Shown here one piece after another: positions 1-9,881 of a stretch of 64,000 nucleotides of DNA. Every line of letters begins with the position of its first letter. Within the stretch, counting starts at the first letter, position 1. This DNA comes from Polytrichum commune (Eukaryota > Streptophyta > Polytrichopsida > Polytrichales > Polytrichaceae): assembly GCA_950295325.1 (NCBI GenBank), contig OX485805.1:31483501-31547500 (forward strand). Direction: 5' to 3'. A program made the position numbers and the translations under genes. The notes under the pieces are model-generated. The model was not told the origin of the DNA and did no database searches. It saw nothing but the letters and a program-made list of their open reading frames with translations.

Positions 1-2148
1 CCAACTCCAATACTAGACTTCCTAATAACATCCTTCAATATCAACCATTCATACTTCTCATCCCCAGTTACTTGCCCCATACAATTCACCCAATTCCACT
101 CACCATTCTCCAGGGATAGAATATTTGGATCCCTGGGAAAAGCGTTTGACCAAAAATGGAAAGGAATTGGTTACGCCCACCCCCATAACGCAACAGACTT
201 ACAACAAGCCATCCATTGGGCCTGCATTGCGGCCAAAAACGATCCAAATACAATCACTATACTTATTTCAAAAAATATGGATTGGTACCATAATTTTAAC
301 CCACATACTGGCCCATTCTCGGACACACACATCATTGCCCACTTTGCAGCAGACACCATTATATACGAAGAACCCACAATTCCCCCCGAACTCAATATCA
401 CGAGGAAATAATTATCAACATTACGAATATTCTGTATCCACCACCAAAACAATCACATTGGTACCTACGAACAAATGAATCAACTCACAAACATAGCAAA
501 TAACCTCCAAATATTACAAATTCACACACAAATTGCACCACCCACCCCCGTGAATACCGCCGTTAACCCTAGCAAAAAATGGGCTAAAACTAACTACCCA
601 AACATACATGTAAATAATAACCCACCTATTCCACAACTCCCAGATTACCAAACTAACTTACCACTCAAATTCCACCCTCAATTCAGCTACTATACAGACG
701 GCTCTTTCATGAAACCCAAAGAAATTAACCCTGGAGTATGGAGAAGAGAAAGAGCTGGCTATGGAATCTATAGCCCCAAGGGCCGTAACATCTCCAAAAG
801 ACTACATAGACACCAAAACATACTACGAGCAGAAATGATAGCAATACATGAAACACTAACAACCATTAATACACTATACCCAAACGAACCCGCATACATA
901 TTTACCGACAGTCTAAACGTATTACACTTACTCAATACACAAATTAAACACCCCACACTTCACAATAGCCACCCTGACCAAATTACCCTCGCCACCATGG
1001 TACAACTACTTCAAAACCGGACACAACCAATCACACTATACAAAGTTAGAGCACACGTCAACATTGACGGCAACGAACAAGCAGACAAATTGGCAAAAGA
1101 AGGGCTAGAACTAGAGCACAAAATTGTCATCCATCCATATGAGCATGCTCATGCCATCCCATACTACTACCAAAAAGACATTTGGGCCTCAATGACGGAC
1201 GTTCCTGATAAAGGCCCCGTTAGATTCCTAGAAAAACAAATTATTAAATACGATAGGGAAAACAACTTGGAAAATATGGCCACACAAACCCCCAACACTT
1301 ACAAATGGACATGAAATGTAGATATAGATAAAGAACTTTCTAACGAATTATGGGAAAACCCGGAAGTCACGGATAAACAAAAATCATGCCTCATCAAATT
1401 CCGAACAAGAACCTATATGGGCAATGCTCGAAAACAATTGTTCTTTGGTAGACAAACATATCCCTCTATTACATGCCCCATTTGCACCTCATACGAACCG
1501 GACACGTGGTTACATGTACTACTTACGTGTAAACAACAACATATACATTCACTCCACGTCAAAAGACACAACAAAGCAGTATGGGAAATTAGGAAACTAC
1601 TAATTTCATCTGAGAAATCTAGATGTTATACTCTCATGAATGCTGGCACTTTCAATAACACACCCCAGGAAAACACCGTTCCCAACTGGCTACTCCCTTG
1701 CACATGCGGTACACAAAGATGCCATTGTAACTCCAGATTTAGACCTGACATCCTTTATGTTAGAGGATTACCATACCAAAATGACCCCCCCACAGACTTG
1801 GACCCCAACCTCACCATACAATTCCTCGAATTTACATACTGTAATGATAGATTCTCTCCAGAAACACTCGAAGCAAAAAATAACAAGTACAAACCATTAA
1901 TTGATAGTATTGCTGCTAGAGGATGGAAAGTTGACCCCCTTATTATAATCACCGCTGGCGCTAGAGCCACTACACACATTCCTTCAATGAAATCACTCGA
2001 AAATAAATTTAAAATACCTATGTCTACCATTAAAAATACCTTTAAAAACATCAATACTATCGCTATAAAATATGCCATGACTATCCTCCTACACAAAAGA
2101 AGAATAGAAAACCATCAACCACTACCCCAAACACTAGACCCCCCTTAG
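1..2148 (+). pseudogene. LINE polyprotein C-terminal part, RNase H plus endonuclease-like domain, two nonsense codons
   Basis: The frame is open from base 1 and broken only by TAA at 409-411 and TGA at 1312-1314. The RNase H segment (about 690-1110) shows the acidic residues in YYTDGSF, RAEMIA, FTDSLNVL and the HVNIDGNEQAD block, so the four catalytic acids appear kept. A C-x2-C ... H-x4-C knuckle starts near 1471 (CPIC). About 1738-1900 encodes RPD, then EFT, then a K-rich KNNKY segment, the pattern of restriction-like LINE endonucleases (inference). The part before 409 has GIGYAHPHN, which faintly resembles the NPPY loop of Dam-type methyltransferases. It is not functional as it stands. Strong A/C bias in codon use sets it apart from the host genes. 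Confidence 0.78.
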
Positions 2149-2240
2149 ATAAAGCCGTAAAACCTTAACAATTAAGCTACTCCATCCCATCCACTAACAA
2201 TGAACTAGAAACATGGCGACCCAAATCATACTAACAACCC
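1..2240 (+). mobile_element. 3' part of a decayed LINE (non-LTR) retrotransposon, cut by the window edge
   Basis: One reading frame (frame 1) is coding-like from base 1 to 2148. In order it carries a segment of unknown or methyltransferase-like type, RNase H, a Cys/His zinc knuckle and a C-terminal PD...E...K endonuclease-like region. This is the order at the 3' end of some LINEs. The reverse transcriptase would lie left of base 1. The 3' end is not sharply defined: after the last stop comes about 100 bp of A/C-rich sequence without a poly(A) tail, then unrelated retropepsin-like sequence from about 2.3 kb. Confidence 0.8.
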
Positions 2241-2338
2241 CCCCCCTAATAACTAACCATTTTGGTTTGTGTTACTAGTGACTGGTGACTATAGTGTCTA
2301 CTCTCGAAAAGGAGGAGTAGATCTTCACCTCCATACCT

Positions 2339-2575
2339 TTGTCCTGTGGGCATTGGATTGGAGGAGGATCGAACAGACACTTCATTCACGTCGGTCTCTT
2401 CGGAGACCGAAGTTTTTCTTCTTCTTCTCAGTTGATGATGAATTTCTCTGGGCAAGTAGCTCATCAGGATGCATCTATATTAATGAATAGTGCAGCATCA
2501 CATTGCTTTGTGAGTTATGTTTTCGCTAACACCTTTGGGTTAAAAATGAAAAAAACAGTAACACATTGGTATTAG
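2339..2575 (+). pseudogene. retropepsin-like fragment of a Gypsy element
   Basis: A short open stretch includes ILMNSAASHCFVS followed by a phenylalanine/leucine-rich segment. This resembles the DSG(A)SH.F(I/V)S active-site surroundings of Ty3/Gypsy aspartic proteases, with Asp replaced by Asn. It runs directly into a tRNA-iMet primer-binding-site-like sequence at 2567. That is not a natural order for one element, so this is probably a separate broken piece. Confidence 0.35.
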
Positions 2576-3238
2576 AGCTCTTGAACCTTGTTCATATTTT
2601 GGTGTTGCTATTATTCCGCTGTGCATTTTGTTATGTTGAGATTTGGGGAAATGGGGAGTAGAATTTGGATAATGGTGTAATTTTATTTTTCTGTATTCTG
2701 AGCCGTGTACGCATACGTGCATACACGCAACGCGACAGGCGACAGCTGCGAGCTCGCAAAAAAATCCCGTTGATCTCCACTCATATTATTGACTGTGTGA
2801 TTTGCACACACGAATGCGCGAGGTACTGATCGCATGTGGTCCGCATCACGAGGAAACGAGAGATCAAACGCTTCAGTCAAACGCGTAGAAACAACTAACG
2901 TCAAGAAACCGGCACTGCCGGTCACCAACATGTGATTACCGGTTCGGCCGGTCATCCGGGGTGAAAAACTTTTGTTGCGCGATTTGAGTACCGGGTCAGC
3001 CGGTCATTAGCTAAAATTTTATTTTCATTCATAGTTGAAGCAATTTCTATAATTTTGAGAAATTTTTCTGGTATTTTATTTCCAGTCTTTTTCAAAATCT
3101 GAACGTTTTATTTGGGTTTTGGATGTTTGTTTGGTCCAATGGCCACTTTCATGGACACATCTAGTCCATCAGATGAGGGTAGCCCTCCTGTAGTTCCTCC
3201 CGTGGTCACATCTCCCACATCCGTAGATACGGATGAAG
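2566..3238 (+). mobile_element. inverted duplicate of a Gypsy 5' internal region (PBS, leader, start of gag)
   Basis: Starting with TGGTATTAGAGC at 2567-2578, a one-mismatch match to the tRNA-iMet primer site, this segment is a diverged reverse complement of about 3656-4266. It keeps the leader and a gag start at 3139 (MATFMDTSSPSDEG...). The frame then runs into the end of the opposite-strand gag at about 3239, where orientation switches. No LTR precedes it. It differs from the other arm by scattered substitutions and small indels, so the duplication is not recent. Confidence 0.75.
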
Positions 3239-3755
3239 CTATGGGTCATCTTTCTTATCTGTTCGGAGCTCCATTGCCAATACGTCCCAATGTTGTGCGA
3301 CATTGGTCTCCAAATATGTAGACGCAATGACCACCCATTCCACACCGGGCACCTGATGTGTTGTCAAATACTTATGCATTTGAGCCAGCCATGCTAGAAT
3401 AATGACCTTAGACTTATCTTTGAATTTCTCTGGTTTAGCAGACACAGTGGTGGACCGGACCTTGTTTGTGTCTTGGTATGCTTGTAAGACAATCAACTTA
3501 CATTCATACGTATCCAAACGCTCGTCATGTTTAGCATACATAGACATTAATTGGTCACACTGTGTCTCTATCCGTTGAAACTGATCATGGTCATCAATGA
3601 GTTTCCCTTCACAATATTCCCAAATCTTTCTGGCTACCAGATGATCCATGGATAGTTTCATCTGTATCTACGGATGTGGGAAATGTGACCACGGGAGGAA
3701 CTACAGGAGGGCTACCCTCAGTTGATGGACCAGATGTGTCCATGTCAGTGGCCAT
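3239..3755 (-). pseudogene. Gypsy gag fragment, frameshifted
   Basis: The ATG at 3755 opens MATDMDTSGPSTEG..., parallel to the plus-strand copy at 3139. After about 32 codons the frame shifts by one base (near 3660) into a 140-codon frame ending at 3239. The latter contains KPEKFKDKSK, then a WLAQMHKYL helix and AQHWDVLAMEL, which fits the Retrotrans_gag core (P..F ... W...M..Y ... A..W). It is truncated by the inverted junction. Confidence 0.65.
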
Positions 3756-4253
3756 TGGACCAAACAAACACCCAAAACCCAAATAAAACGTTCAAATTTT
3801 GAAAAAAACCGGAAATAAAATACTAGAAAAAATTCTCAAAATTATAGAAATTGCTTCAATTACGAATGAAAATAAAATTTTAGTTGATGACCGGCTGACC
3901 CGGTATTCAAGTTGCGCTACAAAAGTTTTTCACCCACGGGTGACCGGTCGTGCCGGTCTACTGACATTAGCCGTTTCTGCGCGTTCGATCTATCGTTTCC
4001 TCGTGATGCGGACCACATGCGATCAGTACCTCGGCATTCGTGTGTGCAAATCATACAATCGATAATCTGAGTGGAGATCAATGGGATTTTTCTGCGAGCT
4101 CGTGGCCATAATACAAAATGTGTACGCGGCTCATAATACAAAAAATAAAAATTACACCATTCCCCAAATTTTGCTCCCCATTTCCCCAAATCTCAACACA
4201 ACAAAATGCACAACGGAATAATAGCAACACCCAAAAATGAACAAGGTTCAAGA

Positions 4254-4265
4254 GCTCTGATACCA
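4254..4265 (-). other. primer-binding site complementary to tRNA-iMet
   Basis: The minus strand reads TGGTATCAGAGC, the classical plant LTR-element primer site matching the 3' end of initiator methionine tRNA. It sits one base inside the LTR end. Confidence 0.85.
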
Positions 4266-4266
4266 A

Positions 4267-4617
4267 TGTAACATATCTCACAATAATGAGATTCAAGAGG
4301 CATGTTCCACCCAACCTTAGAGCTTATATACTAGATACTACTATGAGTTGAGGCTCCCTTCAACTAGTAGTTCCAGATATCTTAACTAGCTCTCCCTCCA
4401 TGCCTTTAAGATAACTCTAAGTACAATTAACTCATGGTCGTTACTTACGAGGTGATAACCTAGGGTAAGATCATAGTTTCAGCTAGTAGTGATTCCCTTT
4501 ACCTTTAAAATTGCTAGAGCACTTAGGGTGGCACCTCTAGTCTTCTAGTAAAGGAGTTTAGTTGAACTAGAGGTTGTAAATAGTAAATAAATAATAAATA
4601 AGTAAATACACGTTACA
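4267..4617 (-). repeat. long terminal repeat, 351 bp
   Basis: The minus-strand sequence starts TGTAACGTGT at 4617 and ends ATGTTACA at 4267, one base before the primer-binding site. The boundary rests on the perfect TGTAAC/GTTACA ends and on that spacing. No partner LTR is visible in the window. Confidence 0.75.
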
Positions 4618-4717
4618 CCACATCTCCATCATATTCCATCTATATTTAGGCAAGTTTGCCCTTATTTTCCCACCAAAATATGATAGGCGAGCAACCCACA
4701 TGGAAACTCACCCTTAA

Positions 4718-5191
4718 AGGGCACTTTATATTAGGGCCCATTTCTAGGGCCCATTTCCAAACCCTAGGCATCAACCAATCAGAGTGCTTAGATTGCCCAA
4801 ATGGGCCCTAATATGGGCCCAAGGGCTTTACATTGAGAGTCGGCCCACTTCTCCTAAAGCTTGCGTGACGGGTGACATGGCGGCGTTTTGGAGGGAAAGA
4901 ACTGGGCCGAAGCCAAAAAATTGGGTTGAGGGTTTATGGAGACCCACTTCGCACCTACGGCCCACTTCACCCAACTTCCGTCGTTCTCTCCTTCGCAGGC
5001 CCTAGTCCCTACGCCCATTTGGAAGGCCCACTTTAAAGTAGAATTTCCAATTTGGGCCCTACAAGTGGGCCTATGGACTTTATATTGCAAGGCCCACTCA
5101 ACGGCCCACTTTGTAAAGTGGGGCTAAAGTTAAGGCCCACTTCAAGTCCAAGTGGGCTCAACTCCAAATGGGCCCTAATATAAAGTGCCCC
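4718..5191. mobile_element. PIF/Harbinger-like MITE, 474 bp, TAA target duplication
   Basis: The ends are inverted copies: GGGCACTTTATATTAGGGCC at the left and its reverse complement at the right (about 25 bp). The element is flanked by TAA at 4715-4717 and 5192-5194, the TWA duplication typical of PIF/Harbinger. The interior is full of GGGCC/GGCCCA motifs in both orientations and has no convincing gene. The GGCCCA boxes resemble plant site II/TCP elements, but here they look like internal repeats. Confidence 0.75.
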
Positions 5192-6179
5192 TAAGCCTCC
5201 ACGCCTCCAAAGTCCCAACCTTCATTGTGGATATACTCTCGTAAGCAACTATATTGAAAGATTTTATGTGTCCAATGTTTGTCTTGATATCCATGTTTTC
5301 AAGGATGGCTCATCCATGGATGTTGACACGATGGGTGTGATAGTAATCCACCTAGGTACATAAGAAGCACCGACATTCTAGGATAACACGTTTTTGGTCA
5401 TTTGATTAGCAAGTTTGCATGATGTACACATAGGACACGAAGGCAATGCCGACCAATAAGACAACCATGCTTCACAAAACTCTCAAATACCCAACCCAAA
5501 GGGAGAATGTCTCAAGAGCTTTGTGGGAGATTGCATGTCTCAATAGGTAAAATTACATTGATTTGGACCCGCTAGGCAAGATTGTCTATGTAGTTCTTGA
5601 CGACCTTGTGATGTGTACCATAGTCCCACATTCTCGTGTAGAATATGGGTCATGTAGGTTATGAGTTGTTTTACTTTTACAAAGTTCCGTGGACATATTA
5701 CTACACTAAATATTGTATTTAGTGTCACCAATTCTATTCGTCTTGCTCAACACTGTAAACCACTTGTGTAGTGTCAACAACACGAAATGTAGACCTTACG
5801 TTGTTTGTCATATCTTCTTAAAAGGATTGAACATTACATATCTACGATGTTACAATTATTGATTTTTAATCCAATTTTTAATCATCCATGACAATATTTC
5901 ATTACATAATTGTTAGGATGCATAATATACCAAACTAAAAGTGGATGAACTAAAAATAAGTTGGGGATGAGAGCACTTCTAAACTTATGCGCACTAGGCC
6001 CACGTTGTCATGTTATGTTGGTTATTGGTTGGTTGGAGATGTTTCAACTTATAGCTAGGAAAGGGAGAGGAGAGGGACCTCCTCTCAAGATATATTAATC
6101 ATCATAAGTTTGACAACCAATACATTTGGAGATATGCGACTACTTACTATGTCACTTTCTTTGAAATGTTATAAAAATT
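5192..6179. other. gene-free interval with a MITE-like copy
   Basis: No credible coding region. About 5701-5915 is a diverged copy of the left part of the element at 21043-21426, starting CTACACTAAATATTG followed by TTAGTGTCACCAATTCTA. The remainder is AT-rich sequence without a recognisable feature. Confidence 0.5.
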
Positions 6180-7460
6180 GCATTTCAAATCTGATTATGA
6201 AACTTGGAATGACAAACCATCGTGATTGGCAATTGCTAACCGGGTGAGACAACTGGCGAGCTGGTCCAACAACCGATATTGTTTGTGGAGTTGGAAGTGC
6301 CCACTATAGTAAGGCCCACGATGCCATACTAACTTTTAGTAACCTATGTTGGTTATTGGTTGATTAGAGAAGTTTCAACCTATAGGAAAGAGAGAGAAGA
6401 GGAGCCTACTCTCAAATTTATTTTTTATTGATCATTATAAGTTCGGCAACGAATAGACAATTGGAGGACTTATTAGGGTGAGTTTCCATATAGGTTGTTT
6501 GCCCATTGGATTCTAGAGAATAGTGGGTTGATGGTATTTGCACGTAGTTAAGCACACACTGCCATCCAACAACATTATGGTGGTCCACTAGAATGTGGAG
6601 GGCCATGGACATAGGTTGCTAGACTTCCATGTGTCCACTAAAGAATCTTTAACCTACCAGTGCAGGTCACCAAAGGATTGAAGCCGGTTTTAGAAGGAGA
6701 AAGAGGTTTTAACCCAGAAGAGGAGGTTAGCGGGTGGTTCTAGATATGAAAAGATGGGATAGCTAGTTGGCACGTAGGAACCCCTACCCCACCACATTCC
6801 GTCTACATTTGAATAGGTTTGTCCTTATTCGCACTAAAATATGATGGCTGAGCGGCCTACATGGAAACTCACCCCTTATGTGACTAAAGTACTTAAAAGA
6901 GAAAGAGAATCTTTTCTTTGACCTCACATAACTTTTGCATCTCAAATGCGATTATGAAACTCGGAATGACAAGTCATCGTGATCCGCAATTGCTAACCGG
7001 ACGAGACAACTCCCAAGCCAATCCAACGGCCAATGTTGTTTGTGGGGTTGGAAGTGCCACAATATATAGTAGGTCCACATACCTTTAGCAACATATGATG
7101 TTGCTTGTTGGTTGGTTGGAGATGTTTTAACTTATAGGGAAGGGAGAGGAGAGGATTCTTCTCTAAAAAGAATCACTAAACATTCTAAATTTGACAATGA
7201 ACGCAATAAATCCTATGTGGCCACTTTAAAAATAAAATAAGAATGTACATCGACCTCTTATAACTTTTGCATCCCAAATCTGATTCTGAAACTTGAAATG
7301 ACAAATCATCGCGATCCGCAATTGCTAACCGGATGAGCCAACTCCTGAGCCGATCCAACGGCCAATATTGTTTGTGGAGTTGGAAGTGCCCAAAATCATT
7401 GGGCCCACATACCTTTAGTAACTTAACCGAGATATATGTTGGTTGTTGGTTGGTAGTGGG
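6180..7460. repeat. degenerate tandem repeat of about 330 bp, three copies, one interrupted
   Basis: A block containing AATTGCTAACCGG and TTGTTTGTGG(A/G)GTTGG recurs at 6232, 6989 and 7321. Each copy is followed about 110-115 bp later by GTTGGTT(A/G)TTGGTTG-type sequence. A fourth partial copy is near 6015. Copies 2 and 3 are 332 bp apart. Copies 1 and 2 are 757 bp apart because other sequence is inserted. Part of that insert (about 6785-6880) matches 4616-4710 beside the LTR, ending in TACATGGAAACTCACC in both. No coding capacity. Confidence 0.7.
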
Positions 7461-7864
7461 GGAGGTTTTAGGAGAGTCGGAGACTGAGGGCGCTTAACGG
7501 TCAGCGGCAGCAGAGCCATGGCCATGGTGATGGCGATGGCCTTCTCTGTGGCTATGGCCTCATCCCTCTTCTCTTCGTTTTCTCTTTCTCCCCTGTCACG
7601 TTTTTGACTTAGTAGCCTCCCCAGCTTCTTATCACTCCTCCCCTTCTTATGATTCCCCACACTTTCGTTGCTAAAGTTCCAAAATTAATTACCGAACATA
7701 CCGCCATCGTCACCTAGGGTTTCAACTTTGAGACGATTTTTTTTCCTGCTCTCTGTTCTGTCGAAGTTAGGAGACGATCCACCGCCCTCGCCGTTGCCGA
7801 TTCTTCATTTTCTTAGTGTGCTCGTGGGCAACTGAGTGCGATTGTGCGTTCGAGTGTTGTGTGT

Positions 7865-9340
7865 CGGTGTTAGGGTTTGGATTGGCGGAGGAGCAAGTGC
7901 GTGGGAGCGTATTGTAGAGTTTCGACAGGAAATGGGAGTAAACATCAAAGAGTGGGAAATTTCATCCCCCTCCCCGAGCTCGGATTGGCAGTACCAGGAG
8001 TGGTGAAAGTTGAGCACGGACACATGGAAAGAAGTTCTTTAATGTAGACTGGTACGTATGCTTTCAAACGCATCATGAATAATATTACACAAGGCTGCTA
8101 ATCGGGATAGGAGAGGTTTTTCTCTCTGACTCAACTGCTTTCCGGTCGAGGGGGTGATTCATCGACCTAGCTGTTTCGGATTATTCACTTTCTCAGCGTG
8201 CTCGCGGAATGAACTGCGACTCCGAGTTGGTATGTTGTGACGGTGTTAGGGTTTGGATTGGCTGAGCAGCTAGTGCGTGGGAGCTTACTGTAGAGTTTGG
8301 ACAGGAAGTGGGATCAAACATCCGAGTGAAATTTCATTCCCCCCCCCCCTTCCCTTTCCTGGCGCTGTTTTGGAAGGAGTAGTACCTCTGTTTTTTTTCC
8401 TCATGTCTGGGATTGGTAATCAACAAGAGCGGTGAAATTTGAACACGCACGGATACCCGGTGTGATGTTTTTTTAATGTAGACTAGTGCGTGTTTTGACT
8501 GAGATTTTGGAGTGATGAAGCCCTTGTGTTATGACGGTGTTAGGGTTCGGATTGGCTGAGAGCAAGTGTGTGGGAGCTTATCCTGTCTTTTGGACAGGAA
8601 ATGGGAGTAAACATCCGAGTAAACATTAATGAGTGGGTTATATGCTGTCTCGGATCGGCAATTAACAAGAGTGGTGAAAGTTGGACACGCACGGACACCT
8701 GGAGTGATGTTTTTTTAAAGTAGACTAGTACGTGTATTGACTGATGTTTTGGAGTGATTGAGCCCCTTGTGTTGTGACGGTGTTAAGCTTTTGGGTTGGC
8801 TAAGCAGCAAGTGCGTAGGAGCATATTATAGAGTTTGGACAGGAAATGGGAGTACTCATCCGATTAAACATGCAAGAGTGGGAAATTTCATACCCCCTCC
8901 CTCCTTCCCTGACGCTGGTTGGGGAGTAGTAGTGGAGTGGCTCCGTTTCCTTCATCGTCTTGGATTGGCAATCAACAAGAGTGTGGAAGTTAAAAGTGCA
9001 CGGAGAGGAAGACTAGTGCGTATTCTGACTAAGGTTTGGAGTAATCGAGCCCCTTGTGTTGTGACGGTGTTAGGACTTGGATTGGCAAGTGTGTGGGAGC
9101 TTATTGTAGATTTGGACAGGAAATGGGAGTAAACATTTGAGTGAACATCCAAGAGCGGGAAATTTCGTCCCCCCCTCCCTCTTTCCCTGACGCTGTTTTG
9201 GGAGGAGCAGTGGCTTCGTTCTTTACATGTCTCGGATTGGCAGATAAAAAGAGGGGTGAAAGTTGGACACGGACATCTTGACAGAAGTTTTTAAATATAG
9301 AGTTGGCTATACGCAATTTGATTAAGGTTTTGCAGTGATG
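7865..9340. repeat. five degenerate tandem units upstream of the SUMO protease gene
   Basis: Units start with GGTGTTAGGGTTTGGATTGG or close variants at about 7869, 8245, 8539, 8782 and 9069 (spacing 243-376 bp). Each contains TTTGGACAGGAAATGGGAGT, a C-rich tract, CGGATTGGCA and GACTAGTGCGT. The array ends about 540 bp before the protease start codon, so it probably forms the promoter or 5' untranslated region. Short open frames inside it are by-products of the repeat. Confidence 0.75.
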
Positions 9341-9881
9341 GAGGTTCTAGGTTTATGTCATCGAGACAAATGATGAGAGGAGTGACATTTTCGTGTGTTA
9401 AGACACGTTTGGCCTTTTTGCAGGCAATCCTGGCGTGGCACCGAGGATCGACAAAGGGGTCCAGTCACAACGTCCTCCTCGTTTAGGAACTCAGGTTTGA
9501 GAGTTGCTGTTTATCGCCTTGCAGAATTATTGTGTAGGATACAAAGAGTGAGCCGTTTTTCAGAGAGATGAATACACTGGAGTAGAAGAAGCAAATTTCG
9601 TAATCAAAGCTTGGCAGTGAAATATTTGGCGTACAATGGAGGCCCCCCTGGTGTTTAGGATCACCGAGGTTCTGCAATTCGAGCATTGTATCTAGCTGGA
9701 GGCACAAGGGTTCAATGCAATCAGGGAAAGGGGAAAAAATTATAGGGGCTTAGAATGGGCACTTTGCATTCTCAGCTGCAATTTTGGAGGATTTAAGTGC
9801 GAATTTGTTGCAAAACGAGAGAGCGATATCTACTAAGCGAAAAAATCAACTTTCATCAGGTGTATTAATGTAGATACTGCG

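Larger units (their letters stand above)
3239..4617 (-). mobile_element. 5' end of a Gypsy-type LTR retrotransposon (LTR, PBS, gag), truncated
   Basis: Read on the minus strand: LTR 4617-4267, primer-binding site 4265-4254, leader, then gag from 3755 to 3239 where homology is replaced by the inverted copy. Pol and the second LTR are absent. The LTR begins TGTAAC and ends GTTACA, the usual TG...CA inverted ends. Internal pieces of the same family lie head to head with this one. Confidence 0.78.

Noticed and set aside
125-478. 117-codon open frame on the plus strand
   Set aside because: It is out of frame with the LINE coding frame, which runs continuously from base 1 through the RNase H region apart from two stops.
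4254-4265. Possible tRNA gene piece
   Set aside because: The 12-bp match to initiator tRNA is the retrotransposon primer site; no cloverleaf surrounds it.
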